Of a DNA stretch of 64,000 nt, positions 46,715 through 56,015 are shown one piece after another (the stretch's first letter is position 1; each line of letters starts with the position of its first letter). The translations under genes and the position numbers were made by a program. The notes beneath the pieces were generated by a model, which saw nothing but the letters and a program-made list of their open reading frames with translations, was not told the DNA's origin and ran no database searches. This DNA is from Alphaproteobacteria bacterium. Its GTDB lineage: Bacteria > Pseudomonadota > Alphaproteobacteria > Rhizobiales > Beijerinckiaceae. Where the stretch lies: positions 186,001-250,000 of the forward strand of contig VGDT01000001.1 in NCBI GenBank assembly GCA_016869595.1. The letters run 5' to 3'.

Positions 46715-47488
46715 GTGTCTGCTTACGATTTCTCCGCTCAACGCCTCTTTGTCGGCGACGACCTTGCGCCTGGCGTCGAACTCGCCCCCTCTGCCGACGC
46801 GTCGAACTATCTGCTCAATGTCTTGCGCATGCGCGAGGGAGCCGCGATTCATCTGTTCAACGGCCGCGACGGCGAATTCCGCGCGACGCTCGCCAACGTC
46901 TCGCGCCGCTCGGCAAAATTGCACGTCGGCGAGCGGTTGCGCGAACAAAGCCCGCGCGCCGATCTCGACTATTGTTTCGCGCCGTTAAAGCAGGCGCGGC
47001 TCGACTATATGGCGCAGAAGGCCACCGAGATGGGCGCGGGCCGGCTTGTGCCCGTCCTCACGCACCGGACACAGGTTCGTCGCGTCAATTCGGCGCGGCT
47101 GGAAGCCAATGTCATCGAGGCTGCGGAGCAATGTGGCGTGCTCGCCGTACCCGAGGTCGCACCCGCCGTCGAACTTGCTGACTTTCTGGCGCATTGGCCG
47201 GCGGAGCGGCTCCTTATCTTTTGCGACGAACACGCCGAATTGGCCAATCCGTTGGACGCGCTCCATGGCCGTACGGCGCGAGGCGGCATGAGCGTGCTGA
47301 TCGGACCGGAAGGCGGCTTCGACGATGCCGAACGAGCGGCCATCGGGCGCCTGCCGAATGTCGTGCGACTTTCACTTGGGCCGCGCGTGCTTCGCGCCGA
47401 CACGGCCGCCGTCGCGGCTCTGGCGGTCGTACAGGCGACGATCGGCGACTGGCGTTCGCCAACCGCCGTTGGAACAAAAAATAAATAA
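46715..47488 (+). CDS. rsmE: 16S rRNA (uracil-1498 N3)-methyltransferase RsmE
   Basis: SPOUT-fold methyltransferase of 257 residues. It has an N-terminal PUA-like domain (FVGDDLAPGVELAPSADASN, YLLNVLRMREGAAIHLFNGR). The knotted domain contains LKQARLDYMAQKATEMGAGR, VIEAAEQCGVLAVPEV, LIGPEGGFDDAERAAI, then VVRLSLGPRVLRADTAAVAAL. GTG 46715 follows AGGAAG. In relatives it sits between ubiA and gshA as here. Confidence 0.95.
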   Translation: MSAYDFSAQRLFVGDDLAPGVELAPSADASNYLLNVLRMREGAAIHLFNGRDGEFRATLANVSRRSAKLHVGERLREQSPRADLDYCFAPLKQARLDYMAQKATEMGAGRLVPVLTHRTQVRRVNSARLEANVIEAAEQCGVLAVPEVAPAVELADFLAHWPAERLLIFCDEHAELANPLDALHGRTARGGMSVLIGPEGGFDDAERAAIGRLPNVVRLSLGPRVLRADTAAVAALAVVQATIGDWRSPTAVGTKNK

Positions 47489-47720
47489 ATAGAAAATAAA
47501 GGGTAGCGTTCACATGGCCTCGGCGGAATACGCCGGAAGTCTTCTAAAGACACGATCCTGCCACGATGTTTGTCTCTAGTCGGGTAGCGGGCCGATGTCC
47601 TCCTCTGGGGTGGCCATCGCCCCTCCGCGTAGCAACGGCGTTTGGAAACTACTGTCGGGATTGCAGAGCTCCTGAAATCTCGTGCGATGCGCGAACTTTC
47701 GGAAGTGAGGCTAAAGACTC

Positions 47721-48044
47721 ATGACCCTAAACATTATTCGCCGCGGCGATCTTCCATTTTCGGCGCCTTTTTTTGGCGTCATCGCGCTCACCGCCATCGC
47801 TGTCGCGCCGGCGCACGCTGACAATGTGAGCCAGTGCGCGCAATATGGCGCTGATTATGTTGCCGTTGCGGGATCAAACGGGTGCGTTCGCCTCGGCGGC
47901 CATGTCCGTGTGACGATGCCCAGAGCGCCCGTCGCGCCGATGGGTTATGCGGAAATGCGTCGGGATGGCATGCAGCACGCCGCCGCGCATTCCTCGCTGC
48001 CCCCGATGGCGCCTTTCGGACTGCACGACCTTTTCCCGCGCTAA
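47721..48044 (+). CDS. Porin-like N-terminal fragment, secreted
   Basis: A 107-residue protein. After a signal segment (FFGVIALTAIAVAPAHA, ~18-33) comes QCAQYGADYVAVAGSNGCVR, then LGGHVRV. This resembles the beginning of alphaproteobacterial porins (C-x-x-YG-x-x-[FY]-x-x-[IV]-PG-[ST]-x-x-C-[LV]-[KR]-[IL]-GG). A Met/Pro/His-rich tail then stops it, where a true porin would continue for ~350 residues. It is either a free-standing cap domain or a broken porin. It lies between rsmE and gshA, which are neighbours in relatives. Confidence 0.6.
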   Translation: MTLNIIRRGDLPFSAPFFGVIALTAIAVAPAHADNVSQCAQYGADYVAVAGSNGCVRLGGHVRVTMPRAPVAPMGYAEMRRDGMQHAAAHSSLPPMAPFGLHDLFPR

Positions 48045-48059
48045 GCGGTTTCCCAGTGG

Positions 48060-49445
48060 CTATAGCGGCAGGACGCAGTCGGTGAAGGCGGCGTCGATCG
48101 CGCGTCCCCAAGCGCCGTAATAGGCGTCCAAGCTCTGCTGCGCCAAGGTGCGTCCGTCTTCTAGAATTGCCTCCAGCGGCGCGAGATAAACGGTCTCGTC
48201 GCGTCCATCGGCGTCGAGCCGCGCGCGGCGGCGCAATCCTGCGTTGGCCAGCGCAAGAACGTCGCGGCCGATCTCCCGAAGGCTGCGGCCTTCGATCTTT
48301 GCGTCGAGCGCCAGCGCCGGGACATCGTCGCGAAGCGCCTGGCGGGCGGCGGCGCTCCAACCTTTTGTCAGTTCGCGCGCCTGATCGAGCGCCGCGGCGT
48401 CATAAAGCAGACCGGCGCAAAGCGCGGGAAGCGCTGTGAGATGCGCGCGAGGGCCGGCGTCGGCGCCGCGCATCTCGAGATAGGTTTTCAGCCTCACTTC
48501 CGGAAAGATTGTCGAGAGGTGATTGGCCCAGTCGGACATAGTGGCGCGCTCGCCGGGCAGTTGCTGAAGTCGGCCTTCCATCAGATCGCGAAAGCTCGCG
48601 CCCGCCACATCGTGATAAACGTCGCCGCGCTTGACGAAATACATCGGCACGTCAAGCGCATAGTCGACATAGCGTTCGAAGCCGAATCCCTCCTCGAAAG
48701 CGAAGGGCAACATGCCGGTGCGATCTGGATCGGTGTCGAGCCAGATGTAAGAGCGCTGCGACAGCCTTCCGGTCGGCTTGCCGTCGAGAAACGGCGAGTT
48801 GGCGAACAGCGCCGTGAAGAGCGGCTGCAAGGCGAGGCCGACCCGCATCTTTTGAACCATGTCGGCTTCGTCGACGAAGTCGACGTTGACCTGGACGGTG
48901 GCGGTGCGAAACATCATGTCGAGCCCGTGCGCGCCGACTTTCGGCATATAGGCCTGCATGATGGCGTAGCGCTGCTTGGGCATCGTCGGCGTTTCGGCCC
49001 GCGACCATTTGGGACTGCAGCCGAGATCGAGAAAGCGCACGCCGAGCGCGCTGGCCACGGGAGCGAGCGCCGCGAAATGCGCGTCGAGCTCGCCCTGCGT
49101 GGCGTGAATGTCGAGCAGCGGCGCGCCGGAGAGTTCGAACTGTCCGCCGGGCTCGAGCGAAATCGCGGCGCCGCCGTCGGAATAGAGGCCGATCAGCGCG
49201 TCCTGGTCGAGAATCGGCGCCCAGCCGAGCGCGTCGCGCAAGCCTTCAAGCAGCGCCCGCACGCCGCCGCGGCCGGCCAAGCCTTCATACGGCACCGGCG
49301 CATTGTCGGCCGCATAGAAGGGGATTTTCTCATGCTCCGTGCCGATGCGAAGCGGCGCGCCGCCGGCCTTGCAACCGGCTTCCAGCCATTCGACCAGCAT
49401 GTTGCGCGACGTGATTGGCGTCGTGTCGGATACGTCGCGAGCCAT
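48060..49445 (-). CDS. gshA: Glutamate--cysteine ligase (plant/alphaproteobacterial type)
   Basis: First enzyme of glutathione synthesis, 461 residues. Motifs: KAGGAPLRIGTEHEKIPFYA, LYSDGGAAISLEPGGQFELS, DLGCSPKWSRAETPTMPKQR and YAIMQAYMPKVG, then ARSFRDLMEGRLQQLPGE and NHLSTIFPEVRLKTYLEMRG-type blocks. This is the GCS2-like class found in plants and alphaproteobacteria, not the E. coli type. The gene is convergent with the porin-like fragment and ends 15 bases from it. Confidence 0.94.
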   Translation of the reverse strand: MARDVSDTTPITSRNMLVEWLEAGCKAGGAPLRIGTEHEKIPFYAADNAPVPYEGLAGRGGVRALLEGLRDALGWAPILDQDALIGLYSDGGAAISLEPGGQFELSGAPLLDIHATQGELDAHFAALAPVASALGVRFLDLGCSPKWSRAETPTMPKQRYAIMQAYMPKVGAHGLDMMFRTATVQVNVDFVDEADMVQKMRVGLALQPLFTALFANSPFLDGKPTGRLSQRSYIWLDTDPDRTGMLPFAFEEGFGFERYVDYALDVPMYFVKRGDVYHDVAGASFRDLMEGRLQQLPGERATMSDWANHLSTIFPEVRLKTYLEMRGADAGPRAHLTALPALCAGLLYDAAALDQARELTKGWSAAARQALRDDVPALALDAKIEGRSLREIGRDVLALANAGLRRRARLDADGRDETVYLAPLEAILEDGRTLAQQSLDAYYGAWGRAIDAAFTDCVLPL

Positions 49446-49634
49446 CTAAGGGAAGTTTTCCATGCTTGAGGAGACGCACGAATTGCGGCGCGGACGCGCC
49501 TGGCGCTCGGAGGATTCGCGCCGATGGATTGCAGGAAAGCGGGCGCTGCGCAAGCCTGCGCCGCGCCGCGGCGAAGTCCGGCGACCGACCGGCGTCATGC
49601 TTTTTATTTGGCCAGTCGCCTGACAGCCGAAATC

Positions 49635-50510
49635 TCAACGCTTGCCGAACATCTGCCCGATGATGCTCTCGAAGTTCGACCGCGCGCCGGCGCCTTCGCC
49701 GGGAGCGCCGCGCCCGATCTGCAGCGTTTTCTTGATCTCCTCGATCGCCTGCTGAACCGAGTCTTGATCTATCCCCTCCGGCAGTCCCGCCGGGCCGCCG
49801 CCTCCGGCGTCGAGGTCAATGGGCGGTCGGCTGCGGCCATAGCCGCCGTCGTCGTCCATCGGTCCGCTGTAAGGACCTGGCGCGGGACGGCGGCCGCCGC
49901 CGAGCAGCGATCCAAGTATCGATCCCAAGATTCCCCCAAAGAGGCCGCCGCCCATTCCGCCGCCCCGCGGCGTCGGCATTGGCGCTGGCTCGCGTTGCGG
50001 CGAGCGCCCTCCGCCGCCCAGCATCTGCTCCAATATCGAGCTGAGCGCGCCGGAATTGACGAGTTGACCCAATACTCCGCCGAGACCCCGATTGCTGACG
50101 TTTTTGAACAATCCGCCAATGAGCACAGAGGCGAGCACGGGCAACAATTGGGACAAAATGTCCGGGCGCAGGCCCGATTCGCGCGCCGCGACCTGAACGA
50201 CTCGGCCGGCGGCCGCCGGGGAGCCGAAGAGATCGTCGAGCAGTTGTCGCGACTGGGCGAGGGAGTCCACGTCATGGGCGGCGCTCGGCTCGTCGAAAGC
50301 GGCCGCGCGTAAGGGAGAGGCGATATCGCCCAGAAGCCTTTCGAACAGCACGGGCTCTTCGGCGGCGTTGCTCAGGCCGACTTCGAGCGCCGGCGCCAGG
50401 GCTTTGACGGCGCTGTCCATCTGTTCCTCGGTGAGGCCAAAGCGCTGAGCAAGGTTGGCGACCAGCTGTCCGCCTTGCGCCGACTGCAAAATATCGTCGA
50501 CATACGACAT
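49635..50510 (-). CDS. DUF937 family protein
   Basis: A 291-residue protein. Helical N-terminal part (~1-140) with SYVDDILQSAQGGQLVANLA, RFGLTEEQMDSAVKALAPAL and LSQLLPVLASVLIGGLFKN is typical of DUF937 (YidB-like). The C-terminal half is low-complexity, with Gly, Pro and Arg runs (GGGMGGGLFGGILGSILGSL). No enzyme activity is known for the family. Separated from gshA by 189 bases and transcribed in the same direction. Confidence 0.85.
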   Translation of the reverse strand: MSYVDDILQSAQGGQLVANLAQRFGLTEEQMDSAVKALAPALEVGLSNAAEEPVLFERLLGDIASPLRAAAFDEPSAAHDVDSLAQSRQLLDDLFGSPAAAGRVVQVAARESGLRPDILSQLLPVLASVLIGGLFKNVSNRGLGGVLGQLVNSGALSSILEQMLGGGGRSPQREPAPMPTPRGGGMGGGLFGGILGSILGSLLGGGRRPAPGPYSGPMDDDGGYGRSRPPIDLDAGGGGPAGLPEGIDQDSVQQAIEEIKKTLQIGRGAPGEGAGARSNFESIIGQMFGKR

Positions 50511-50806
50511 GGGCGCAGCTCCATTCAGTCAGGCCCTGGATACGAGCCTGTGTTCATCGTGTCACAGTCCGGCGGCGCCGCCAATTGGCTGACCAAGCGG
50601 TGAAACTTCCTAAGGCGGGCGGCGTTTACAACATGCCGGCTCTGCTGCCGATGGCGGTCTCGGGGCGATTCGCTCCGCCCCGGCGGCTTGACACCATCGC
50701 CCACGCGCGACATTCCTTGCCGGCGTTCAGTCCGGCCGATCCGGACGGCCGCGTTTGGCGCTTGAGCGACTAGCCGCCTCGCGCCGCCTCTGCCAAAGGC
50801 GCGAAG

Positions 50807-51775
50807 ATGAACGTTCACCCTCGGCCCGCAAAGCCGCCGCTGAAAATACTCCTTTGCTCGCCGCGGGGATTTTGCGCAGGCGTGGTGCGCGCAATCGACG
50901 CCGTCGAGCGGGCGCTCGCCAAGTTTGGCCCCCCCGTCTATGTGCGTCACGAGATCGTCCACAATCGCTATGTGGTCGAGTCGCTTAAGGCCAAGGGCGC
51001 GGTCTTCGTCGAGGAGCTCGATGAGATTCCGACGGCGAACGTCCCGGTTATCTTCTCGGCGCACGGCGTCGCCAAGTCGGTTTCGGCGGTGGCGGCGGAA
51101 CGCGGACTCCTCGCCATAGACGCGACCTGCCCGCTCGTCACGAAAGTGCATCGAGAGGCGGAGATTCACTGGCGGCGCGGCAGGCGCGTATTGCTTGTTG
51201 GACACTCCGGCCATCCCGAAGTCGTCGGCACGATGGGACAGCTGCCGGAAGGCGTCGTGATTCTGGTCGAGTCGGTCGAGGACATCGGCCGCCTGACTAT
51301 CGAAGACGAAACCAATCTGGCCTATGTGACGCAGACCACTCTGTCGCTCGACGACTCCCAGGAGATCGTCAACGCGCTGATGAAGCGCTTCCCCAAGATC
51401 ATCGGCCCGCACAAGGAAGACATCTGCTATGCGACGACGAACCGCCAGGCTGCGGTCAAGGAAGTTGCGCCCTATGTCGATGCGGTGATTGTCGTCGGTT
51501 CGCCGAATTCCTCAAATTCCCAGAGGCTGCGCGAAGTGGCGGAGCGCGCCGGCGCGCCTGCGCAGCTCGTGCAAGGTCGCGGCGAGATTGACTGGCAGAT
51601 TTTCGGCAGCATTTCTTCGCTCGGAATCACGGCCGGGGCCTCTGCGCCGGAGGTGCTGGTCGAGGAAATCATGGACGCCTTCGCCGAGCGCTACGATATC
51701 ACTGTCGAAACCATCTCCAGCGCCGACGAGAACGTGTCTTTCCCTCTTCCCAAGGAGCTGCGGGCGATCGCCTGA
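50807..51775 (+). CDS. ispH: 4-hydroxy-3-methylbut-2-enyl diphosphate reductase IspH
   Basis: [4Fe-4S] enzyme giving IPP and DMAPP in the MEP pathway, 322 residues. The cluster ligands are visible in [36 protein letters not shown] and [43 protein letters not shown] and [15 protein letters not shown] are also diagnostic. Upstream 50511-50806 contains no convincing gene; TTGACA at 50689 is a candidate -35. ispH-thrB-rnhA is the rhizobial order. Confidence 0.96.
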   Translation: MNVHPRPAKPPLKILLCSPRGFCAGVVRAIDAVERALAKFGPPVYVRHEIVHNRYVVESLKAKGAVFVEELDEIPTANVPVIFSAHGVAKSVSAVAAERGLLAIDATCPLVTKVHREAEIHWRRGRRVLLVGHSGHPEVVGTMGQLPEGVVILVESVEDIGRLTIEDETNLAYVTQTTLSLDDSQEIVNALMKRFPKIIGPHKEDICYATTNRQAAVKEVAPYVDAVIVVGSPNSSNSQRLREVAERAGAPAQLVQGRGEIDWQIFGSISSLGITAGASAPEVLVEEIMDAFAERYDITVETISSADENVSFPLPKELRAIA

Positions 51776-51805
51776 GGGCCCGCCTGCGGTGAACGGTCGG
51801 CGCTC

Positions 51806-52771
51806 ATGGCCGTCTATACGCTGGTCGACGATGAGGAGCTGATCGCTTTTCTCGCGACATATGACCTCGGCGAGTTGCTGTCCTGCAAAGGCATCGCCGA
51901 GGGCGTCGAGAACTCGAACTATTATCTCCATACCGGCGCCGGCAGCTTCATCCTCACGCTTTATGAGAAGCGCGTCGCGGAAGCTGATTTGCCCTTCTTC
52001 CTGGGCTTGATGGAACATCTCGCCGCCCGCGGCGTGACCTGTCCGTTGCCGGTGAAGAACCGCGCCGGCGTCGCGCTGGGGCGCCTTGCCGATCGGCCTG
52101 CCGCAATCATCACCTTTCTCGACGGCTATTCCGTCCATCATCCCGACGCCGCGCACTGCGCGGCGCTCGGCGCGACTTTGGCGCAACTGCATCTTTCGGG
52201 CGCCGACTTCGCGCAACAGCGCCGCAACGCGCTTTCGGTGGAGGGATGGCGGCCGCTCTTTGCGACTTGCGCGTCGCGCGCGGACGAAGTCGCGACGGGA
52301 TTGCGCGCGCTCGTCGACGCTGAGCTCGATCATCTGGAGCGGAACTGGCCGCGCGACCTGCCGAGCGGCGTCATCCATGCCGACCTTTTCCCGGACAATG
52401 TCTTCTTTCTCGGCGAGCGCATCTCGGGACTGATCGACTTCTACTTCGCCTGCACCGACGCCTACGCCTATGATCTCGCGATTTGCTTAAATGCTTGGTG
52501 CTTTGACGCCGAGCATCGCTATCAACCAGAGAAGGGCGCCGCGCTGCTCGAGGCCTATCGGCGCATACGACCGCTTTCGCCCGCCGAGATCGCGGCCTTT
52601 CCCACGCTCGCGCGCGGCGCAGCGCTGCGCTTTCTGCTGACGCGTTACGTTGACTGGCTCAACGTGCCGCCAGGCGCATTAGTGCGTCCAAAGGATCCGC
52701 GCGAATATCTCGCCAAGCTCCGGTTTCACCAATCCGCCGCCGACGCGCGCGTCTATGGCTTCGCCTCATGA
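51806..52771 (+). CDS. thrB: Homoserine kinase, type II (ThrB1, APH fold)
   Basis: Aminoglycoside-phosphotransferase-fold kinase that phosphorylates homoserine in threonine synthesis. The 321 residues begin [20 protein letters not shown]. They include [20 protein letters not shown] with strand lysine in [10 protein letters not shown]. Catalytic [20 protein letters not shown] and [20 protein letters not shown] carry the catalytic Asp and metal ligands. It ends in a four-base overlap with rnhA. Confidence 0.94.
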   Translation: MAVYTLVDDEELIAFLATYDLGELLSCKGIAEGVENSNYYLHTGAGSFILTLYEKRVAEADLPFFLGLMEHLAARGVTCPLPVKNRAGVALGRLADRPAAIITFLDGYSVHHPDAAHCAALGATLAQLHLSGADFAQQRRNALSVEGWRPLFATCASRADEVATGLRALVDAELDHLERNWPRDLPSGVIHADLFPDNVFFLGERISGLIDFYFACTDAYAYDLAICLNAWCFDAEHRYQPEKGAALLEAYRRIRPLSPAEIAAFPTLARGAALRFLLTRYVDWLNVPPGALVRPKDPREYLAKLRFHQSAADARVYGFAS

Positions 52772-53244
52772 CGCGACGCGTCGAGATCTGGACCGACGGC
52801 GCATGCTCGGGAAATCCGGGGCCCGGCGGCTGGGGCGCGATCTTGCGCTTTGGCGATCGCGAAAGAGAGATCAACGGCGGCGAGCCGCTCACCACGAACA
52901 ATCGCATGGAGTTGACGGCGGCGATCATGGCGCTTGAGACTTTGACGCGGCCTTGCGTGGTCGATCTCCATACTGATTCGGAATATTTGCGCGGCGGCGT
53001 CACGTCCTGGATCGCCGGCTGGAAAACCCGCGGCTGGCGCACCGCTGACCGGAAACCTGTGAAAAACGTCGATCTCTGGCAAAGACTGGAAGCCGCGGCC
53101 GAGCGGCACGACGTCGCCTGGCATTGGGTGAAGGGCCATTCGGGCCATGACATGAACGAACGCGCCGACGAGTTGGCGCGGGCGGGAATGGCCCCGTTCA
53201 TTCCCGGCAAGCCGCCGGGAAGAGAACGGGCGTCTTCGAGATAG
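52768..53244 (+). CDS. rnhA: Ribonuclease HI
   Basis: Endonuclease degrading RNA of RNA-DNA hybrids, 158 residues. The DEDD active site appears in order: [20 protein letters not shown] (Asp), [14 protein letters not shown] (Glu), [12 protein letters not shown] (Asp) and [16 protein letters not shown] (Asp). The basic handle [17 protein letters not shown] is present, as in E. coli RNase HI. ATGA overlap with thrB. Confidence 0.97.
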   Translation: MTRRVEIWTDGACSGNPGPGGWGAILRFGDREREINGGEPLTTNNRMELTAAIMALETLTRPCVVDLHTDSEYLRGGVTSWIAGWKTRGWRTADRKPVKNVDLWQRLEAAAERHDVAWHWVKGHSGHDMNERADELARAGMAPFIPGKPPGRERASSR

Positions 53245-53303
53245 TCTTGCCGGCGGACGGGCGCGCTCTACTTCACATTCGACCAGGACTCTTCTTCGCC
53301 TTT

Positions 53304-53336
53304 GGGGAGCGCGGCGCGGCCGCGTTCCCCATTTTG
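53304..53336 (+). terminator. Probable terminator after rnhA
   Basis: GGGGAGCGCGGC (53304-53315) pairs with GCCGCGTTCCCC (53319-53330), with one G-T pair and a three-base loop; ATTTTG follows. Ends the ispH-thrB-rnhA transcript. Confidence 0.65.
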
Positions 53337-53436
53337 CATTGGCCATCATATTGACATCCCGCCGCGCAAAGGAACCATGTGCAGTTAGAGTATGCGCGTC
53401 TTCGCTGATTCTCTCTAATGGGGAGCAAAGACGTCG

Positions 53437-55188
53437 ATGCATCTTCCCAGAAAATGGTGGATCGGCCTGCCGGTCCTTTTCGGACTGGCCTATTTTGCAC
53501 AAGGCGAGCTGACGTCTCGGCTAGAGAACGACTTGCGCGCCGGGGTCCTCTCGCATCTCGCTCAGTCGCCCGACGCCATCGATAAGGCTGAGGTCGGCAT
53601 TGCGGGGCGTGACGTGGTCATCGCAGGTATTTCGCTGTCGCCTGATGTGAAAGCGCGTCTGCTGACTGCCTTGGGCGTCGACACGCCCGCGCGGCGAATC
53701 ATCGATGCGACACAGCCCCTCTCGCGCGCAACGCCCTTCGTGCTCACGCTCGAGCGTCATGGCGCCAAGGCGACGATGTCGGGCAATGTCCCGCCAACAG
53801 GCGCGCGCGAAAGGCTGCGCGCCGAGATCGCCGCCTTGGGCCTGGAGGTGACGGACAACGCCGCATACGCCGACGGCGCGCCGAAATCCTTCGCCGATCT
53901 GGTTTCCTTCGCCGTGCGCCGCCTCGCTGAACTCGACCCTGCGACAACGACGCTCACGGACGCGACGCTCTCCGTTTCTGGCGAGGCGCGCAGCGCAGCC
54001 GATTACGACAAAGCGGTCGCGGCGCTTAAGGCGCCGCCGTTCAGTGAGAGCGCAATAAAGTCGCAAGTGTCGCCGCCGCGCGTCTCTCCCTACGTATTTT
54101 CTGCAACATTGCGCAACGGGATCATCAGCCTGTCCGGCCATCTTCCGAGCGACGACATGCGCAAACAGGTCGTCGCTATGGCGGCTGCGGCCGGCGCCGG
54201 GGCTGCAGTCAGCGACTCCGCTCAGCTTGGCGCGGGCGCGCCGGTCGGAGACTTCGCCGGCGCGCTTGCGTTCGCGGTCGGCGAACTCGGCAAGTTGTCG
54301 CAAGGCAAAGTCGCCGTGTCGGACGGCAAAATCTACGTCGAGGGGCAGGGGCGCGAAAATGTCTTGAGCGCCACGATTGAGGCCGACGCGAAGGCGCGGC
54401 TCCCTTCGGGATTCGAGATCGCGCGGCTCGACGTCATGGCGGGTCCGATCTCGCCTTATGTCTTCAGAGCGGAACGCGCCGGCGGAGAAGTCACGCTTAC
54501 GGGCTATGCGCCGGATGAAGCCATTCGGAATCGTATTGTCGAAGCCGCGCGCAGGAACTTCTTCGATGCAACGGTTGTCGATCGACTCGTCGTTGCGAAA
54601 GGCGCGCCGCAGAACTTTGCCGAAGCGACGGATCGCTCGCTTGCGGCGCTTGCGCGACTGGATGAAGGTAAGCTCGCGATCAGCGACTCAAATATTTCGC
54701 TTGCGGGCTCCGCGCGCCATCAGAGCGCGCGGGCCGATATTGCAGCGTCATTCCCGGATGCGCTTCCGCAGAGTTTCCGCGGCGAAGCGCAGATCTCCAC
54801 GCGCATCATTGGTTCGCCGCTCGACGCCGGACAATGCGGCGCGGCGCTGTCCGGGCTTCTCGCCAAATCGCCGATGGTCTTCGCTTCCGATGATTCGACG
54901 ATCGCCGCTGAATCCGCGCCTCTCATCGATGCGATCGCCGCGACGGCGCTGCGCTGCCAGGGCGCAACTCTCGAAATCGCCGCTCACACCGACAATGTCG
55001 GAATCGCGGAAATGAACCTGGGACGCAGCAAGCGTCGCGCGCAAACGGTCCTCCAACAACTCGTGAAAGCCGGAATCGACCCATTCAAAATCACCGCCGT
55101 CGGCTATGGCGGCGAACGTCCAATCGTTCCAAATGACAATGACGAAAATCGCGCCCGCAATCGTCGCGTCGAAATCTTCGTCAAGTAG
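53437..55188 (+). CDS. OmpA-family protein with three ~121-residue BON-like repeats
   Basis: A 583-residue envelope protein with an N-terminal membrane anchor (WWIGLPVLFGLAYFA, ~7-21). Three tandem repeats open with PFVL (100), PYVF (219) and PYVF (341). Each has a strand-turn S/T-G-x-x-P, then a GAP-x-x-F helix (GAP at 147, 267, 389) and an SD/TD-x-x-[IL]-x-[VL]-x-G-x-[AG]-R end. The folds look BON-like. The C-terminal OmpA domain (~475-583) keeps the peptidoglycan-binding Asp and Arg (HTDNVG, NLGRSKRRAQ, NRRVEIFVK). The neighbouring HhH protein follows 20 bases later, with an AAGGAG ribosome site. Confidence 0.85.
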   Translation: MHLPRKWWIGLPVLFGLAYFAQGELTSRLENDLRAGVLSHLAQSPDAIDKAEVGIAGRDVVIAGISLSPDVKARLLTALGVDTPARRIIDATQPLSRATPFVLTLERHGAKATMSGNVPPTGARERLRAEIAALGLEVTDNAAYADGAPKSFADLVSFAVRRLAELDPATTTLTDATLSVSGEARSAADYDKAVAALKAPPFSESAIKSQVSPPRVSPYVFSATLRNGIISLSGHLPSDDMRKQVVAMAAAAGAGAAVSDSAQLGAGAPVGDFAGALAFAVGELGKLSQGKVAVSDGKIYVEGQGRENVLSATIEADAKARLPSGFEIARLDVMAGPISPYVFRAERAGGEVTLTGYAPDEAIRNRIVEAARRNFFDATVVDRLVVAKGAPQNFAEATDRSLAALARLDEGKLAISDSNISLAGSARHQSARADIAASFPDALPQSFRGEAQISTRIIGSPLDAGQCGAALSGLLAKSPMVFASDDSTIAAESAPLIDAIAATALRCQGATLEIAAHTDNVGIAEMNLGRSKRRAQTVLQQLVKAGIDPFKITAVGYGGERPIVPNDNDENRARNRRVEIFVK

Positions 55189-55208
55189 CGTCAGAGAAGG
55201 AGAAGCGG

Positions 55209-55991
55209 ATGTCTTACTTGCTGACGCTTGGCTGGCCCTGGTTCGCCGCCGCATGCGCGCTCGGCGCGCTCATCGGCTATCTGACCACGTCAGACGCCAA
55301 GAACGCGCCCATGGCGCCGGGCTGGAATATCATTGCGATCGCATCAGCGCTCGGCGCAGGCGCAGCCGCCTCGGCGCTCGGGGTCTTTGATGGTCGCGCC
55401 GCGCTGACGCTCGACGTCTTTCTGATGGCGGCCATCGCCTATCTTGTTGGTTTGCCGCTCGGCGGCGCGCTTAGGATGACACAAGCGCCAGCGGCGGTTC
55501 ATGCCGGTAAGCGGCCGATCGTCGTGTTGCGCGGCGCGCAAAGTGAAATTCGCGCGCCGAGCCCAGCGCCATCGCCTGAACCGCAGGACGAAATTCTCGC
55601 CAACGTACGCTCAGCAATGCCGCCAAGCGTCGAGCCGACGTTGAACGTGGCGGCGCCTGTGGCGGAGAAATTAAAGGAAAGCGCCGCGCAAATGCGCGCG
55701 CAGAGCGGCAAAGCGACGCCCAGCGCACGTCCTGTAGCGCTTTCCGCGCCGCGGGGCGCCGCCGCCGACGATCTCTCGAAGATCAAGGGACTCGGACCCA
55801 AGAGCGTCGAGAAGCTGCACGCGCTCGGCGTTTTCCACTATGATCAGATCGCCGGCTGGAGCGACGACAACATCAAATGGATCGAGGCGTCGATTGGCGC
55901 GGCGGGGCGCGTGAAGCGCAACGGCTGGGTCGAACAGGCGCGGGCGCTGAGCGGGAAGGCCCACGCGGGTCATAGCGCCGACGCCGCTTAG
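55209..55991 (+). CDS. Membrane protein with C-terminal helix-hairpin-helix region
   Basis: A 260-residue protein: two or three hydrophobic segments (~5-30, 40-60, 65-90; LGWPWFAAACALGALIGYL, NIIAIASALGAGAAASALGV). A Pro/Ala-rich linker follows (~100-180). The terminal domain reads DDLSKIKGLGPKSVEKLHAL, then GVFHYDQIAGWSDDNIKWIE. The IKGLGPK-x-x-x-x-L pattern is a helix-hairpin-helix. Similar ends occur in NADH-quinone subunit E-like and ribosomal-type HhH proteins. AAGGAGAAGCGG precedes the ATG. Function unknown; paired with the OmpA gene. Confidence 0.75.
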   Translation: MSYLLTLGWPWFAAACALGALIGYLTTSDAKNAPMAPGWNIIAIASALGAGAAASALGVFDGRAALTLDVFLMAAIAYLVGLPLGGALRMTQAPAAVHAGKRPIVVLRGAQSEIRAPSPAPSPEPQDEILANVRSAMPPSVEPTLNVAAPVAEKLKESAAQMRAQSGKATPSARPVALSAPRGAAADDLSKIKGLGPKSVEKLHALGVFHYDQIAGWSDDNIKWIEASIGAAGRVKRNGWVEQARALSGKAHAGHSADAA

Positions 55992-56015
55992 CGCCGGAAA
56001 GGCGAGTTCGCGCGT

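Noticed and set aside
48441-49469. Plus-strand open frame of 342 codons opposite gshA
   Set aside because: No recognisable motifs; the minus-strand gshA has complete family blocks.
50585-50773. 62-codon TTG frame upstream of ispH
   Set aside because: Weak start, no ribosome site, composition like non-coding DNA; a TTGACA lies within it.
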